Source: Patescibacteria group bacterium (lineage in GTDB: Bacteria > Patescibacteriota > Patescibacteriia > UM-FILTER-42-10). Taken from it: a stretch of 42,611 nt of DNA. The stretch is taken from contig JAHJEX010000056.1 of NCBI GenBank assembly GCA_018825385.1, forward strand, positions 1 to 42,611. Direction: 5' to 3'. Both the position numbers and the translations under genes were made by a program. The notes under the pieces are model-generated. The model was not told the DNA's origin. It made no database searches and saw nothing but the letters and a program-made list of their open reading frames with translations. Below are positions 28,071 to 36,754 of the stretch, in pieces; position 1 is the first letter of the stretch; each line of letters starts with the position of its first letter.

Positions 28071-28769
28071 ATGTCAAAAAAGCGAATTATCGTACTTAGC
28101 GCCATACTTGTTGTCGTGGCGGGGGTTGTGACATACAGATTTTGGAGCGGATCAAACGTAAAAAATAAGGCTATACCTTTTGATATTTTTTTGGAGCATG
28201 CTGTATCCGATGATCAATATATAGAAGAAGACGTTTCGGGCGACCACTTGCCGGAAACTTATATTCTTAGCAGTGGCAGATTGACTGTTACCCAAGCAGG
28301 GGAGGAATTGTGGCAAACACCATCTGAATGGTGGGTTGATCATTTTGAAATTGCTGATACAACAAGCGATGGTCAAATGGAAATAGCGCTTTCAGTCTGG
28401 AAATCAGGATCATACGGAACATCCAAACCGTTTTGGGTATCAGAGGAGGATAAAAGTGTAAAAAATCATTTCTTTGTTTTTGGGTTTAAAGATCAGAAAA
28501 TTCAACCTATTTGGCAGTCTTCAAACTTGTCTCGGCCGAACTGCGAATTTAACTTTAAAGATGTAAATGGTGATGGTATGGATGAGTTAGTAGTTATTGA
28601 AGGAGAGTATTCAAGTGATTTTATTTGTTCGGGCAAATATTTGGCGGTTTGGAGTTGGCAGGAATGGGGATTTTATAATGACTGGAGAAGCAAAGCGGGA
28701 GAATATGAGGGCGAGTTATCACAGGAGTATTTGGATCAGATAATTGAAGTGTCTAAATTTTGGGAATAG
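28071..28769 (+). CDS. FG-GAP/VCBS-like anchored protein
   Basis: N-terminal TM; DVNGDGMDELVVIEG, EDVSGDHLPETYIL motifs. Confidence 0.7.
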   Translation: MSKKRIIVLSAILVVVAGVVTYRFWSGSNVKNKAIPFDIFLEHAVSDDQYIEEDVSGDHLPETYILSSGRLTVTQAGEELWQTPSEWWVDHFEIADTTSDGQMEIALSVWKSGSYGTSKPFWVSEEDKSVKNHFFVFGFKDQKIQPIWQSSNLSRPNCEFNFKDVNGDGMDELVVIEGEYSSDFICSGKYLAVWSWQEWGFYNDWRSKAGEYEGELSQEYLDQIIEVSKFWE

Positions 28770-28855
28770 TATAATTGACAAAACGGCTCTGTTTGATAAA
28801 ATATAAGTACAACACAAAAAGATTATTTGAGGCGTCCTAGGCGATGCCTTTTTTA

Positions 28856-29320
28856 AATCTCTAATTCCTAATATCTAATTTCTTATCAAATCCCAATGAC
28901 CAATGGAAAAATTAATAAATATGATCTAGAGGAAAGGACTGCGAAACTTGGAGAGCAGATAATAAAATTCACAAATGACATGCCTAAAAGTCCAGTGACG
29001 CTACCCCTGATTACCCAATTAGTAAAATCAGGCACAAATGTCGGGGCAAATTATTGCGAAGCTGATGACGCTGAGTCAAGAAAAGATTTTAAGCACAAAA
29101 TTGGGATTTGCAAAAAAGAAGCTAGAGAAACAAAACATTGGCTGAGAATGATTATTATTGCTGTACCATCCTGCAAAAATGAAGCCATGAAATTGTGGCA
29201 GGAAGCAAAGGAGTTAAATCTTATTTTTAATGCAATAACTAATTCATTAAAGAGGAATATCGAGTGATTGGACATTATGCATTAGGCATTTATTAGAAAT
29301 TAGGAATTAGAGATTGAATC
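28856..29320. repeat. 24-nt inverted repeat flanking the four-helix-bundle gene
   Basis: AATCTCTAATTCCTAATATCTAAT at 28856-28879; reverse complement with one mismatch at about 29294-29317. Confidence 0.8.
28896..29267 (+). CDS. Four-helix-bundle (S23/23S rRNA IVS-family) protein
   Basis: SGTNVGANYCEADDAESRKDFKHKIGICKKEARETKHWLRM is characteristic of the family. Confidence 0.92.
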   Translation: MTNGKINKYDLEERTAKLGEQIIKFTNDMPKSPVTLPLITQLVKSGTNVGANYCEADDAESRKDFKHKIGICKKEARETKHWLRMIIIAVPSCKNEAMKLWQEAKELNLIFNAITNSLKRNIE

Positions 29321-29533
29321 ATTCGCAGTCTTGCATATTTATCTAGCTGTGCTAAAATAAAAACAAAGGTAGATAAGATTATGGGGGCGTCCAGTTCTTG
29401 CGACGGCTCGTTTTGTTTTTTGGAAAGATAAACTCCGCCAAACTAAAACAAAATACCCGCGAAGATGTTTATGCAGCGACGGCGCAAATAAGTGTGGACA
29501 AATATTTAAAGGTCGAACAATAATTATTAATAA

Positions 29534-30139
29534 ATGATTATTAACAATAAGACTATGCCTAAATTAATAGTTCTTAATAATAAAAATCGAAAAATAATAC
29601 CAATCCTGCTAATATTTGAACTGGCTTTTATATTTTTTCCTCATAGTGATTCAAAGGCATATACTTATGGAGGTCAAAAATGGAGTAATGGTAAAGCAGG
29701 TTATTATCTTGATATAGCAGGATGGGATCCAACTTTGATTGTGTATCCGGCGCATACTTGGAATGATGCTGGGTCGCCGTTCAGGTTCAATTTCAAAGGG
29801 CATAATATATATCACGATAGAGATGGTAAGAATACAGTTACACGTTTTACAATGAATAATAGTAGGCCAGCTGAGACTCGTCTTAGATGGAATGGGAACT
29901 CTCTTTCTGAGGCTGATGTGGTTTTTAATATGCGTTATGGATGGGGATGTTGTGGGGAGCCAAATTTATATGATGTCAAAAACGCAATGACTCATGAGTT
30001 TGGCCACTGGTTAGTCTTACTGGATCAAAACAATCCCTGGGACTATTGGGATACGATGTACAAAACTACTTATCCGGGTGAGACAAGAAAGAGAACACTG
30101 CATAGCGATGATAGGAATGGAATTAATTACATCTATTAG
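29534..30139 (+). CDS. Matrixin-like (M10-type) metalloprotease
   Basis: THEFGHWLVLLDQ zinc-binding motif; hydrophobic N-terminal segment. Confidence 0.7.
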   Translation: MIINNKTMPKLIVLNNKNRKIIPILLIFELAFIFFPHSDSKAYTYGGQKWSNGKAGYYLDIAGWDPTLIVYPAHTWNDAGSPFRFNFKGHNIYHDRDGKNTVTRFTMNNSRPAETRLRWNGNSLSEADVVFNMRYGWGCCGEPNLYDVKNAMTHEFGHWLVLLDQNNPWDYWDTMYKTTYPGETRKRTLHSDDRNGINYIY

Positions 30140-30159
30140 TTATAATTAAGTAAACGACT

Positions 30160-30771
30160 ATGAAAAAAGCAATTCCAATTATATCTACACTATTGGTGGT
30201 AGGCGCATTACTATATGTAGGAATACTAATGTTTTCTGGTTATACCAATGAAAAGGAGATTGTAAATTATTTGGAGCAAAACAAGCTAGATATTCCGGAG
30301 GGAAAAGAAGTAGTTGAGATGCGAGGTTTATTGCCAAATGATCCTACGACAAAGAACATTTCTGAAGATACCAAAATTATTGTTCATGGTAAAGTGGAAA
30401 AAATCACTGATCCATATAAAGGAGATCATGATGCTGTTTATCACGATATACTAATTAAACCGAAGGAAGTATTTAAAAACGTTGCTAAAGTTGATGAAAA
30501 TGAGTTGTTAACAGCTGAGATATATGGTGGTGAAATTGACGATGTAACCTATTGGTCTCCTGGAGCTGCAAGTTTTAAAGAAGGAGAAGAGGTAATACTA
30601 TTTCTAGGAAAAGTTGACGGATTTGATAAGTACTATGTTTCATATGGGGTTTATGGGAAATTAACTATAGAAAATGGGATAGTAAATGGAATCAATAAGG
30701 AAGATGGCCTAGTCGATATGAGTTTAGAAAAATATACTGAAAAACTAAATAGGGTACTATCGAGTAGCTAA
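30160..30771 (+). CDS. Membrane-anchored hypothetical protein
   Basis: ORF with N-terminal TM. Confidence 0.75.
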   Translation: MKKAIPIISTLLVVGALLYVGILMFSGYTNEKEIVNYLEQNKLDIPEGKEVVEMRGLLPNDPTTKNISEDTKIIVHGKVEKITDPYKGDHDAVYHDILIKPKEVFKNVAKVDENELLTAEIYGGEIDDVTYWSPGAASFKEGEEVILFLGKVDGFDKYYVSYGVYGKLTIENGIVNGINKEDGLVDMSLEKYTEKLNRVLSSS

Positions 30772-30794
30772 ATCAAATAAAATTCTAGTATAAA

Positions 30795-30839
30795 AGGGCG
30801 TCCTCGACTCTCAAGTATGAGAGAATGACGTCCTTTTAG
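30795..30839. terminator. Bidirectional intrinsic terminator
   Basis: AAAAGGGCGTC...GACGTCCTTTT. Confidence 0.6.
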
Positions 30840-30897
30840 CCAAAATGAAAATTAAAGGTCGCATTGGGCATGAGAATAATTATTAAAGAAAAAACCA

Positions 30898-31323
30898 ATG
30901 GATCTAAATAAAGTAACAATGATCGGCAATCTAACAAAAGATCCGATCGGCAAAAAAATTGCATCCGGCCAAAGCATTACATATTTTGGCCTTGCAACCA
31001 ATTATTCGTGGAAAGATATAAAAACTAAAGAGCGCAAAGAAAAAGTCGAGTTTCATAACATAATTGCCTGGGGAAGACTGGGCGAGATTGTAACAACTTA
31101 CCTAAAAAAAGGCGACAAAGTATATATCGAAGGCCGATTGCAAAACAGAAAATGGGAAGATGATAAAGGGGAAAAGCGTTCTAAATCAGAAGTAGTGGCG
31201 CAGAATCTGATAATGCTCGGCAAGGCCAGTGCAGTTAAGGAGAAAGTTGGAAATGAAGCTCAGAAACAGAATGCAACAGAAGAAGTAAGTGCAGAAGAGG
31301 TACCAGTTATAGAAGTAGAATAA
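30898..31323 (+). CDS. ssb: Single-stranded DNA-binding protein
   Basis: MDLNKVTMIGNLTKDP, EKVEFHNIIAWGRLGEI, GDKVYIEGRLQNRKWED. Confidence 0.97.
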   Translation: MDLNKVTMIGNLTKDPIGKKIASGQSITYFGLATNYSWKDIKTKERKEKVEFHNIIAWGRLGEIVTTYLKKGDKVYIEGRLQNRKWEDDKGEKRSKSEVVAQNLIMLGKASAVKEKVGNEAQKQNATEEVSAEEVPVIEVE

Positions 31324-31325
31324 TT

Positions 31326-31544
31326 TTATCTCCTCTCCTTGGGGTTCTTCGTAGGCTGAAGGACCTCGAGACAAAGAAGATAAGACGTTGGGCGTTCGAA
31401 ACTGATTGATTTCAGTTTAGACGCTCTTTTCATTTCAAGCCGTTCTCAGATCTTTGAGAACAAAACCTGTCTAAGGAGGTGAAACCATTAAAAGCCCTTT
31501 CTTTGAATCGCAGAAAACGTTTCTCTTAAACAAGGAGTAGTGTC
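31326..31544 (+). promoter_or_regulatory. Structured 5' leader, copy 1
   Basis: 13-bp stem CTTGGGGTTCTTC/GAAGGACCTCGAG; GCGT..AAACTG/CAGTTT..ACGC hairpin followed by TCTTTT; GTTCTCA/TGAGAAC hairpin; AAGGAGG at 31473. Near-identical to copy 2. Confidence 0.8.
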
Positions 31545-32294
31545 ATGAAACGGACACTTTGGATTCTCGGAATGGCCATCTGCATGGTGGCCGTGTTCAT
31601 GGTCGCAGGTTGCGACCAGACGGATTTACCCATGTCGCCGCCAACCGACGAGGTTGTCGTCGATCAGCCGGGGGATGATGGTTTTCTGACTGCTGAGCAG
31701 ATCAACGCTATCGGCCAGAAACAGCATGAAGAGTTTCTGGCAAACGGTGGTGTGCTCCCGCAGCACGACGGAGAAAAGAGCTGGCAGGTTTACGTGCACG
31801 TACCGTTCTATAGCCAAAAAGACTATCACTGGAGTGGTGTTGGTCTTGGATTCAACTATGACGGTAGATCCACAATCGGAAGATATGGATGTCATCTGTG
31901 TTGTGTTTCCATGCTCTATGCTAAATGGGGGTATGGGTCAGAAACAAATCCTCCGAACCTGAACGCGTGGAAGAAGAGGTCTCGTGACCACTACGCCTTT
32001 TCAACTTCAGCGAATGGGGATCTAATCCGACCAACTCAAGCACTGGAGTATCCCTACAATTGTCGTCCTTGGTACACTATCTCCTCGAGCCAGATTTATG
32101 GCGAGTTGAGGCGAGGTCGACCAGTGATTGTGAGGACTACCTATGGGGGGAGCCATTTCATGGTCATTTTCGCCTTTGATGGCCAGCGGTTCTGGGTAAA
32201 GGACCCGCTTAAAGACGGGAATCATCAAAGTGTGCCACTCTACGGCGATGCACACCCGAAAAAACCTTTCCGAGTGTATGGTTATAGCCGATAA
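31545..32294 (+). CDS. Lipoprotein with C39-like (papain-fold) cysteine-peptidase domain
   Basis: Lipobox VAGC; YGCHLCCVSML, GRPVIVRTTYGGSHFMVIFAFD, VKDPL as plausible Cys-His-Asp motifs. Confidence 0.8.
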   Translation: MKRTLWILGMAICMVAVFMVAGCDQTDLPMSPPTDEVVVDQPGDDGFLTAEQINAIGQKQHEEFLANGGVLPQHDGEKSWQVYVHVPFYSQKDYHWSGVGLGFNYDGRSTIGRYGCHLCCVSMLYAKWGYGSETNPPNLNAWKKRSRDHYAFSTSANGDLIRPTQALEYPYNCRPWYTISSSQIYGELRRGRPVIVRTTYGGSHFMVIFAFDGQRFWVKDPLKDGNHQSVPLYGDAHPKKPFRVYGYSR

Positions 32295-32308
32295 GTGGCT
32301 TAGCTTGA

Positions 32309-32346
32309 GGTGTGGGGGTCATAACGATCCTCACACCCATTTTTTC
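32309..32346 (+). terminator. Intrinsic terminator
   Basis: GGTGTGGGGGTC..GATCCTCACACC-CATTTTTT. Confidence 0.8.
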
Positions 32347-32401
32347 AAATAGCGTACCTTTGTTTATATGCTATAATTGAAACGAATTTATTAGTAATAC
32401 T

Positions 32402-33565
32402 ATGGATAAAAAAACGGGAATAATTATATTTGTGCTTCTCACTGTTTTTGTTTTTGGTATTTTCGTGGTGGTATCATTACTAGATGGAGAACGTAATTTG
32501 GAAATGGAGATTAGTAGTATTGAAAATGGAGAAGTTGATGATGAAATTGTCGAAGCTGGTAAAGATCAACATATATTTAGATCTACTGGTATTCGTGATA
32601 ATAACTGGATTCAGTATGTAAGTATTGAATATGATTTCGCAATTGATATACCACGTGAGTTCTATTGTTCTCTTTCACCAGAAGTTCTTTGGGGTGGTAA
32701 CACAGTCTATTGTCTAAGGCCAAACTCCAATTCCTCTAATAGTCAAGACGATCCACTTTTTATTGAAATTTTCTCGACAGGGTATGATTACACACAAAAA
32801 GATGCGTTTGAAAATTGGTATAAAAATGGAATAGAAAAATATTACGCACGTCAACTTGATAAAATTGCTAGCGAAGAATCTCTATTTACATTAACTCATG
32901 AAACAACTACAGGGGGCATTGCTTCATACGTATATTTTCCAACAAAAGAAACTGTGCTAACAATTGGCTCAACAGTTGTCTCAGAGGAAGAGATTCTAGA
33001 AATTGCAAATTCATTTCACTGGAAAGATGAATCACAAATAAGTAATATTAATAATAATTTAAACAGCTCTACTAATGATGAATGGATAACATTTACCGCA
33101 GATGAAATAGACCTCAGATTATCTTATCCCGGAAACTGGAAAAAATATTATGACTATTCCGAAGACTATGGTTTTACACTAGAATTAGAATCTAATATTC
33201 AAGTTTATAATGTTGATCCATTAACAAACCAGGGGGCTGAAGGTCCGTTAATAGAATTTCGTGTCAATAGTCAACCAAACTTTGAAAATTATGTACTAAG
33301 TGATTGGGTTAGTCACTCTTCTGCTGTTGAAGATGAACAAGAAAGAATTAGAAAAGACATTCAGGGGTATATGGGTTACACACAATGGATTTGGCATCAA
33401 AGTAATCCATTTGCGTTTTCTTCCATAAATTATTATGTTGATGTAAACGATGAAATTTGGGAATTTAGAGCAAGTATAAATGATGATAATCCTGAGTCAG
33501 AACAGTTTATAAAATCAAAAAAGATTATAGAGCAAATCTTCGAGAGTATTGAGTTTACAGATTAA
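32402..33565 (+). CDS. Anchored secreted protein with PsbP/Mog1-like domain pattern
   Basis: N-terminal TM; EIDLRLSYPGNWKKY and C-terminal KSKKIIEQIFESIEF patterns shared with ORFs at 35-37 kb. Confidence 0.7.
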   Translation: MDKKTGIIIFVLLTVFVFGIFVVVSLLDGERNLEMEISSIENGEVDDEIVEAGKDQHIFRSTGIRDNNWIQYVSIEYDFAIDIPREFYCSLSPEVLWGGNTVYCLRPNSNSSNSQDDPLFIEIFSTGYDYTQKDAFENWYKNGIEKYYARQLDKIASEESLFTLTHETTTGGIASYVYFPTKETVLTIGSTVVSEEEILEIANSFHWKDESQISNINNNLNSSTNDEWITFTADEIDLRLSYPGNWKKYYDYSEDYGFTLELESNIQVYNVDPLTNQGAEGPLIEFRVNSQPNFENYVLSDWVSHSSAVEDEQERIRKDIQGYMGYTQWIWHQSNPFAFSSINYYVDVNDEIWEFRASINDDNPESEQFIKSKKIIEQIFESIEFTD

Positions 33566-34073
33566 TTCAAAAAATATGAAGCACAAGCTTATCACTATCA
33601 TAACTATCATTGCCAGCTTGTCTATGAGTTTATACGGCGTTGGTGCTAATGCCGCTGTTTCAGATTACGAAGGAAGTATTTTGCTGGATGTGGAGCGTAA
33701 TGGAGAAGCATATTATGTATATCAGGGAGAAAAATACTTCCTTGGTAGACCATGGCAAGCTTTTGAGATAATGCGAAAATTATCGTTAGGAATATCAGAA
33801 GATAATTTCCAGACAGGATTCCAACAAGTAAATGATATCTGGCAGATCTATAGAATAGTAAATATATACTTATTTCCCTACATTCAGGGTAGGATAGTCA
33901 TACGTCCCGAAGCCAATGGAGAAGCTTATTATGTGACCCCCAATCTTGCCGGAGGAAGTGGATATTCTGCTGAGTATCTTGGAAGGCCTTATGATGCATT
34001 TCAGATAATGACAAAGTTTGGACAAGGCACGCAGTCGGCACAAATAGATTCGATTCCAAATGGTACTCTGTAA
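33549..34073 (+). CDS. Secreted protein with two NGEAYYV...LGRPxxAFxIM repeats
   Basis: Internal repeat: RNGEAYYVYQGEKYFLGRPWQAFEIMRKL and ANGEAYYVTPN..AEYLGRPYDAFQIMTKF. ATG at 33576 (MKHKL) is the likely start. Confidence 0.75.
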   Translation: MSLQINSKNMKHKLITIITIIASLSMSLYGVGANAAVSDYEGSILLDVERNGEAYYVYQGEKYFLGRPWQAFEIMRKLSLGISEDNFQTGFQQVNDIWQIYRIVNIYLFPYIQGRIVIRPEANGEAYYVTPNLAGGSGYSAEYLGRPYDAFQIMTKFGQGTQSAQIDSIPNGTL

Positions 34074-34104
34074 ATAATATCTGTTTAGACTAAGCAAAAT
34101 ACAA

Positions 34105-34323
34105 TTATCTCCTCTCCTTGGGGTTCTTCGCAAGATGAAGGACCTCGAGACAAAGAAGATAAGACGTTGGGCGTTCGAAACTGATTGATTTCAGTTTAGA
34201 CGCTCTTTTCATTTCAAGCCGTTCTCAGATCTTTGAGAACAAAACCTGTCTAAGGAGGTAAAACCATTAAAAGCCCTTTCTTTGAATCGCAGAAAACGTT
34301 TCTCTTAAACAAGGAGTAGTGTC
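34105..34323 (+). promoter_or_regulatory. Structured 5' leader, copy 2
   Basis: Aligns to 31326-31544 with no indels and about 4 substitutions, three of them in one hairpin loop. Confidence 0.8.
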
Positions 34324-34935
34324 ATGAAACGGACACTCTGGATTCTCGGATTGGCCATCTGTACGGTGGCCATGTTCTGGGTCACGGGCTGTGACCAGAC
34401 GGATTCACCCATGTCGCCGCCAACCGACGAGGTTGTCGTCGATCAGCCGGGGGAGGAGGGGGCACAGGTAGAGAAATCTGCCTTGTCGAATTACTGGCGT
34501 TCCGCTGTCTACCGCGAGATCTGCTACGCGCTTTCCCGCGTACGCTACAATGCCGGTGATTGGGGTGCTTCTACCCGAATCTACCACGGATGGTTTGCCG
34601 GTGACTGGGACTACAGTAACCGAAGCAACATCATCGGGTGGGGTGGCGAATGTAAACAGTTCGCACGTGAAATCGTCTGGCGGGCGACTGGTCAGAACTG
34701 TCTTCCGACTAGTTACTACTACGCTAATGGTGACATTGCTTGGTGCCGTCCTGGTGATGTGATCCAGCGCAGGCCTCCTAATCAGCACACGGCCATCGTT
34801 TTCAAAGTGTTGGCTCGTGATTCACATGGTCGTGCGACGAAGATCGATGTCATCGATAGCAACTACATCCGGTATCACACGATCGGCAGGCACGTCCTGA
34901 GTGGCAGTACGCTTTCCAAGTACAAGGTTTGGTAG
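34324..34935 (+). CDS. Lipoprotein with CHAP/NlpC-like cysteine-hydrolase domain
   Basis: Lipobox VTGC; GWGGECKQFAREIVW (Cys), GDVIQRRPPNQHTAIVF (His), IDSNY. Confidence 0.75.
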   Translation: MKRTLWILGLAICTVAMFWVTGCDQTDSPMSPPTDEVVVDQPGEEGAQVEKSALSNYWRSAVYREICYALSRVRYNAGDWGASTRIYHGWFAGDWDYSNRSNIIGWGGECKQFAREIVWRATGQNCLPTSYYYANGDIAWCRPGDVIQRRPPNQHTAIVFKVLARDSHGRATKIDVIDSNYIRYHTIGRHVLSGSTLSKYKVW

Positions 34936-34940
34936 TCCTC

Positions 34941-34989
34941 TGTGGTCGATACGGCTCATTACGAGCTAGTATCGGCCACATACTTTTTT
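34941..34989 (+). terminator. Intrinsic terminator
   Basis: TGTGGTCGATACGGCTC..GAGCTAGTATCGGCCACA-TACTTTTTT. Confidence 0.85.
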
Positions 34990-35031
34990 CTCAGTAAATA
35001 AAGTGATATAATTAAATAACATTGGTTAATT

Positions 35032-35640
35032 ATGAAAGGAAATAATATGAAAAAATCTCTCTATACAATAGGTGTGTTACTAGTAGTAGGTATTTTTGCC
35101 TACTATGCAGCGACGACACTAAGTAAGAACGATCAGGATAATGATAATGCAAATACCAATAGCGTAGTGAATAGCGAATGGAAGACTTATAGTCATGATT
35201 CTGGTTTATCTTTTGATTATCCTGAGAATGCTACAGTGTGGCCGGATGGGTATAAGGAAGAATCTGGTTCTTTGTCTATCATAAAGAATAGCGATTACAT
35301 TGATGATTATATGGAAGAATATGTGTTATTCAAGAATGGTATCCCAGGGATTACGTTATCAGAATATATTTCTCAAAATAGTGCTCCAGAATATAAAGAT
35401 AGTAAGAAAGAAATTGACTTGAATGGAATGACCGCATATCAGTATGTAGTAAAAAATCCTACTGATATCTATCTTGGAACATTCTTTGAAGATAATAATA
35501 GCAATTACTATGATTTCTATATTGAACAAGGTGCTCCTAGTCTTGAAGGGAAAATAACTGGAGAATTGTCACAAGAGTATCTTAATCAGATTGAATCTAC
35601 ATATACTCAGATTTTGAATAGCATTAAGTTTGTTAACTAG
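35032..35640 (+). CDS. Anchored secreted paralog
   Basis: TM plus Asn/Thr-rich linker; EWKTYSHDSGLSFDYPENATVWPD. Confidence 0.7.
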   Translation: MKGNNMKKSLYTIGVLLVVGIFAYYAATTLSKNDQDNDNANTNSVVNSEWKTYSHDSGLSFDYPENATVWPDGYKEESGSLSIIKNSDYIDDYMEEYVLFKNGIPGITLSEYISQNSAPEYKDSKKEIDLNGMTAYQYVVKNPTDIYLGTFFEDNNSNYYDFYIEQGAPSLEGKITGELSQEYLNQIESTYTQILNSIKFVN

Positions 35641-35651
35641 CTTTTAGAAAT

Positions 35652-36749
35652 ATGAATAAAATATCAAAAATATTACTCACAATTCTATTAATTGTTGTGC
35701 TTGGTTTTGGTGCATACTACACAATAAATGAAATCTCTACTGAAGATACAAACACAGCTACAATAATAAATACAACTGCAGAAGAGGAAGAAATAACTGC
35801 TGCAGAAGAAGATTTTGAATACAAAACAATAACTTTTAGAGATGAAGTTCACGCTGTTTCAATGCAAATTCTTGAACAATGGAAAGATTATCCTCTAAAT
35901 ATTAATGACAGAGAAAAAGCTAGTTTGTTAAGCTTTGATGTCGAAGAACTAAATCCAACATCACTAGAAGATGGTTATCCATATTCCGCAGATTTGAGTT
36001 GGTATAATTCAAATGGAATTGAATTAAATGCATGGGTAGAAGAACATTATGATAATGAGCTTACTACACATTCAGTATGTAATGGAGTGTACAATACATC
36101 TACTAATGATGGCTATAATGGTGTCGAAGTTGTGTGTAAGGAAGAATATGAAGCGTCTTATACAAACACAGGCCATTCAGCGACTAGAGCGTATTACTTT
36201 TTTAGTGTTGGTGACTATATTTATAAGTTTATGGTTTATTTAGGAACTTCTATGTATACAAATATGCAACCTATTATTGAAGAAATTAAAGATAGTATAG
36301 TTTTTGGTGAACCATTTAATCTTGATGAATGGAAAACATATGCAAGTGAAGATAATGGTTTTAGTGTGAAGTATCCACCAGTTTGGTATGTATCAGAAAA
36401 CTGGGAACAGCTTGGAGGATTTGTTGGTTTTGATGAAATAAAGGATCTTTTTGAGGGTCATAAGGTAACAATAAGTACACATTCTGATGAGGGATATACA
36501 AGCTCATTGGCAGGGCAAACAAGATTAGAAAATACTCAATTATCTTATCCTCATATTGGGGGTGTCCCCGCAGTTAGAATTAGTGGAATTTTTCCTGAAC
36601 CTACATATGGGTTTTCAGATTATACTGATTCCGTTTTTGTAATGAGTGACGGGTTAGGAATAGAAATGGCATATCAGGAAACGGGTTTTGATCTTGAATC
36701 TCGTGAAACATTTAGCCAAATGCTCAGAACATTTGAATTTATAAAATAA
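35652..36749 (+). CDS. Anchored secreted paralog
   Basis: EWKTYASEDNGFSVKYPPVWYVSE; N-terminal TM. Confidence 0.7.
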   Translation: MNKISKILLTILLIVVLGFGAYYTINEISTEDTNTATIINTTAEEEEITAAEEDFEYKTITFRDEVHAVSMQILEQWKDYPLNINDREKASLLSFDVEELNPTSLEDGYPYSADLSWYNSNGIELNAWVEEHYDNELTTHSVCNGVYNTSTNDGYNGVEVVCKEEYEASYTNTGHSATRAYYFFSVGDYIYKFMVYLGTSMYTNMQPIIEEIKDSIVFGEPFNLDEWKTYASEDNGFSVKYPPVWYVSENWEQLGGFVGFDEIKDLFEGHKVTISTHSDEGYTSSLAGQTRLENTQLSYPHIGGVPAVRISGIFPEPTYGFSDYTDSVFVMSDGLGIEMAYQETGFDLESRETFSQMLRTFEFIK

Positions 36750-36754
36750 TCTAG

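Noticed and set aside
29380-29522. Open frames such as ...FFGKINSAKLKQNTREDVYAATAQISVDKYLKVEQ* hinting at a decayed gene end
   Set aside because: No start codon, no identifiable family; may be a remnant but evidence is too thin for a call.
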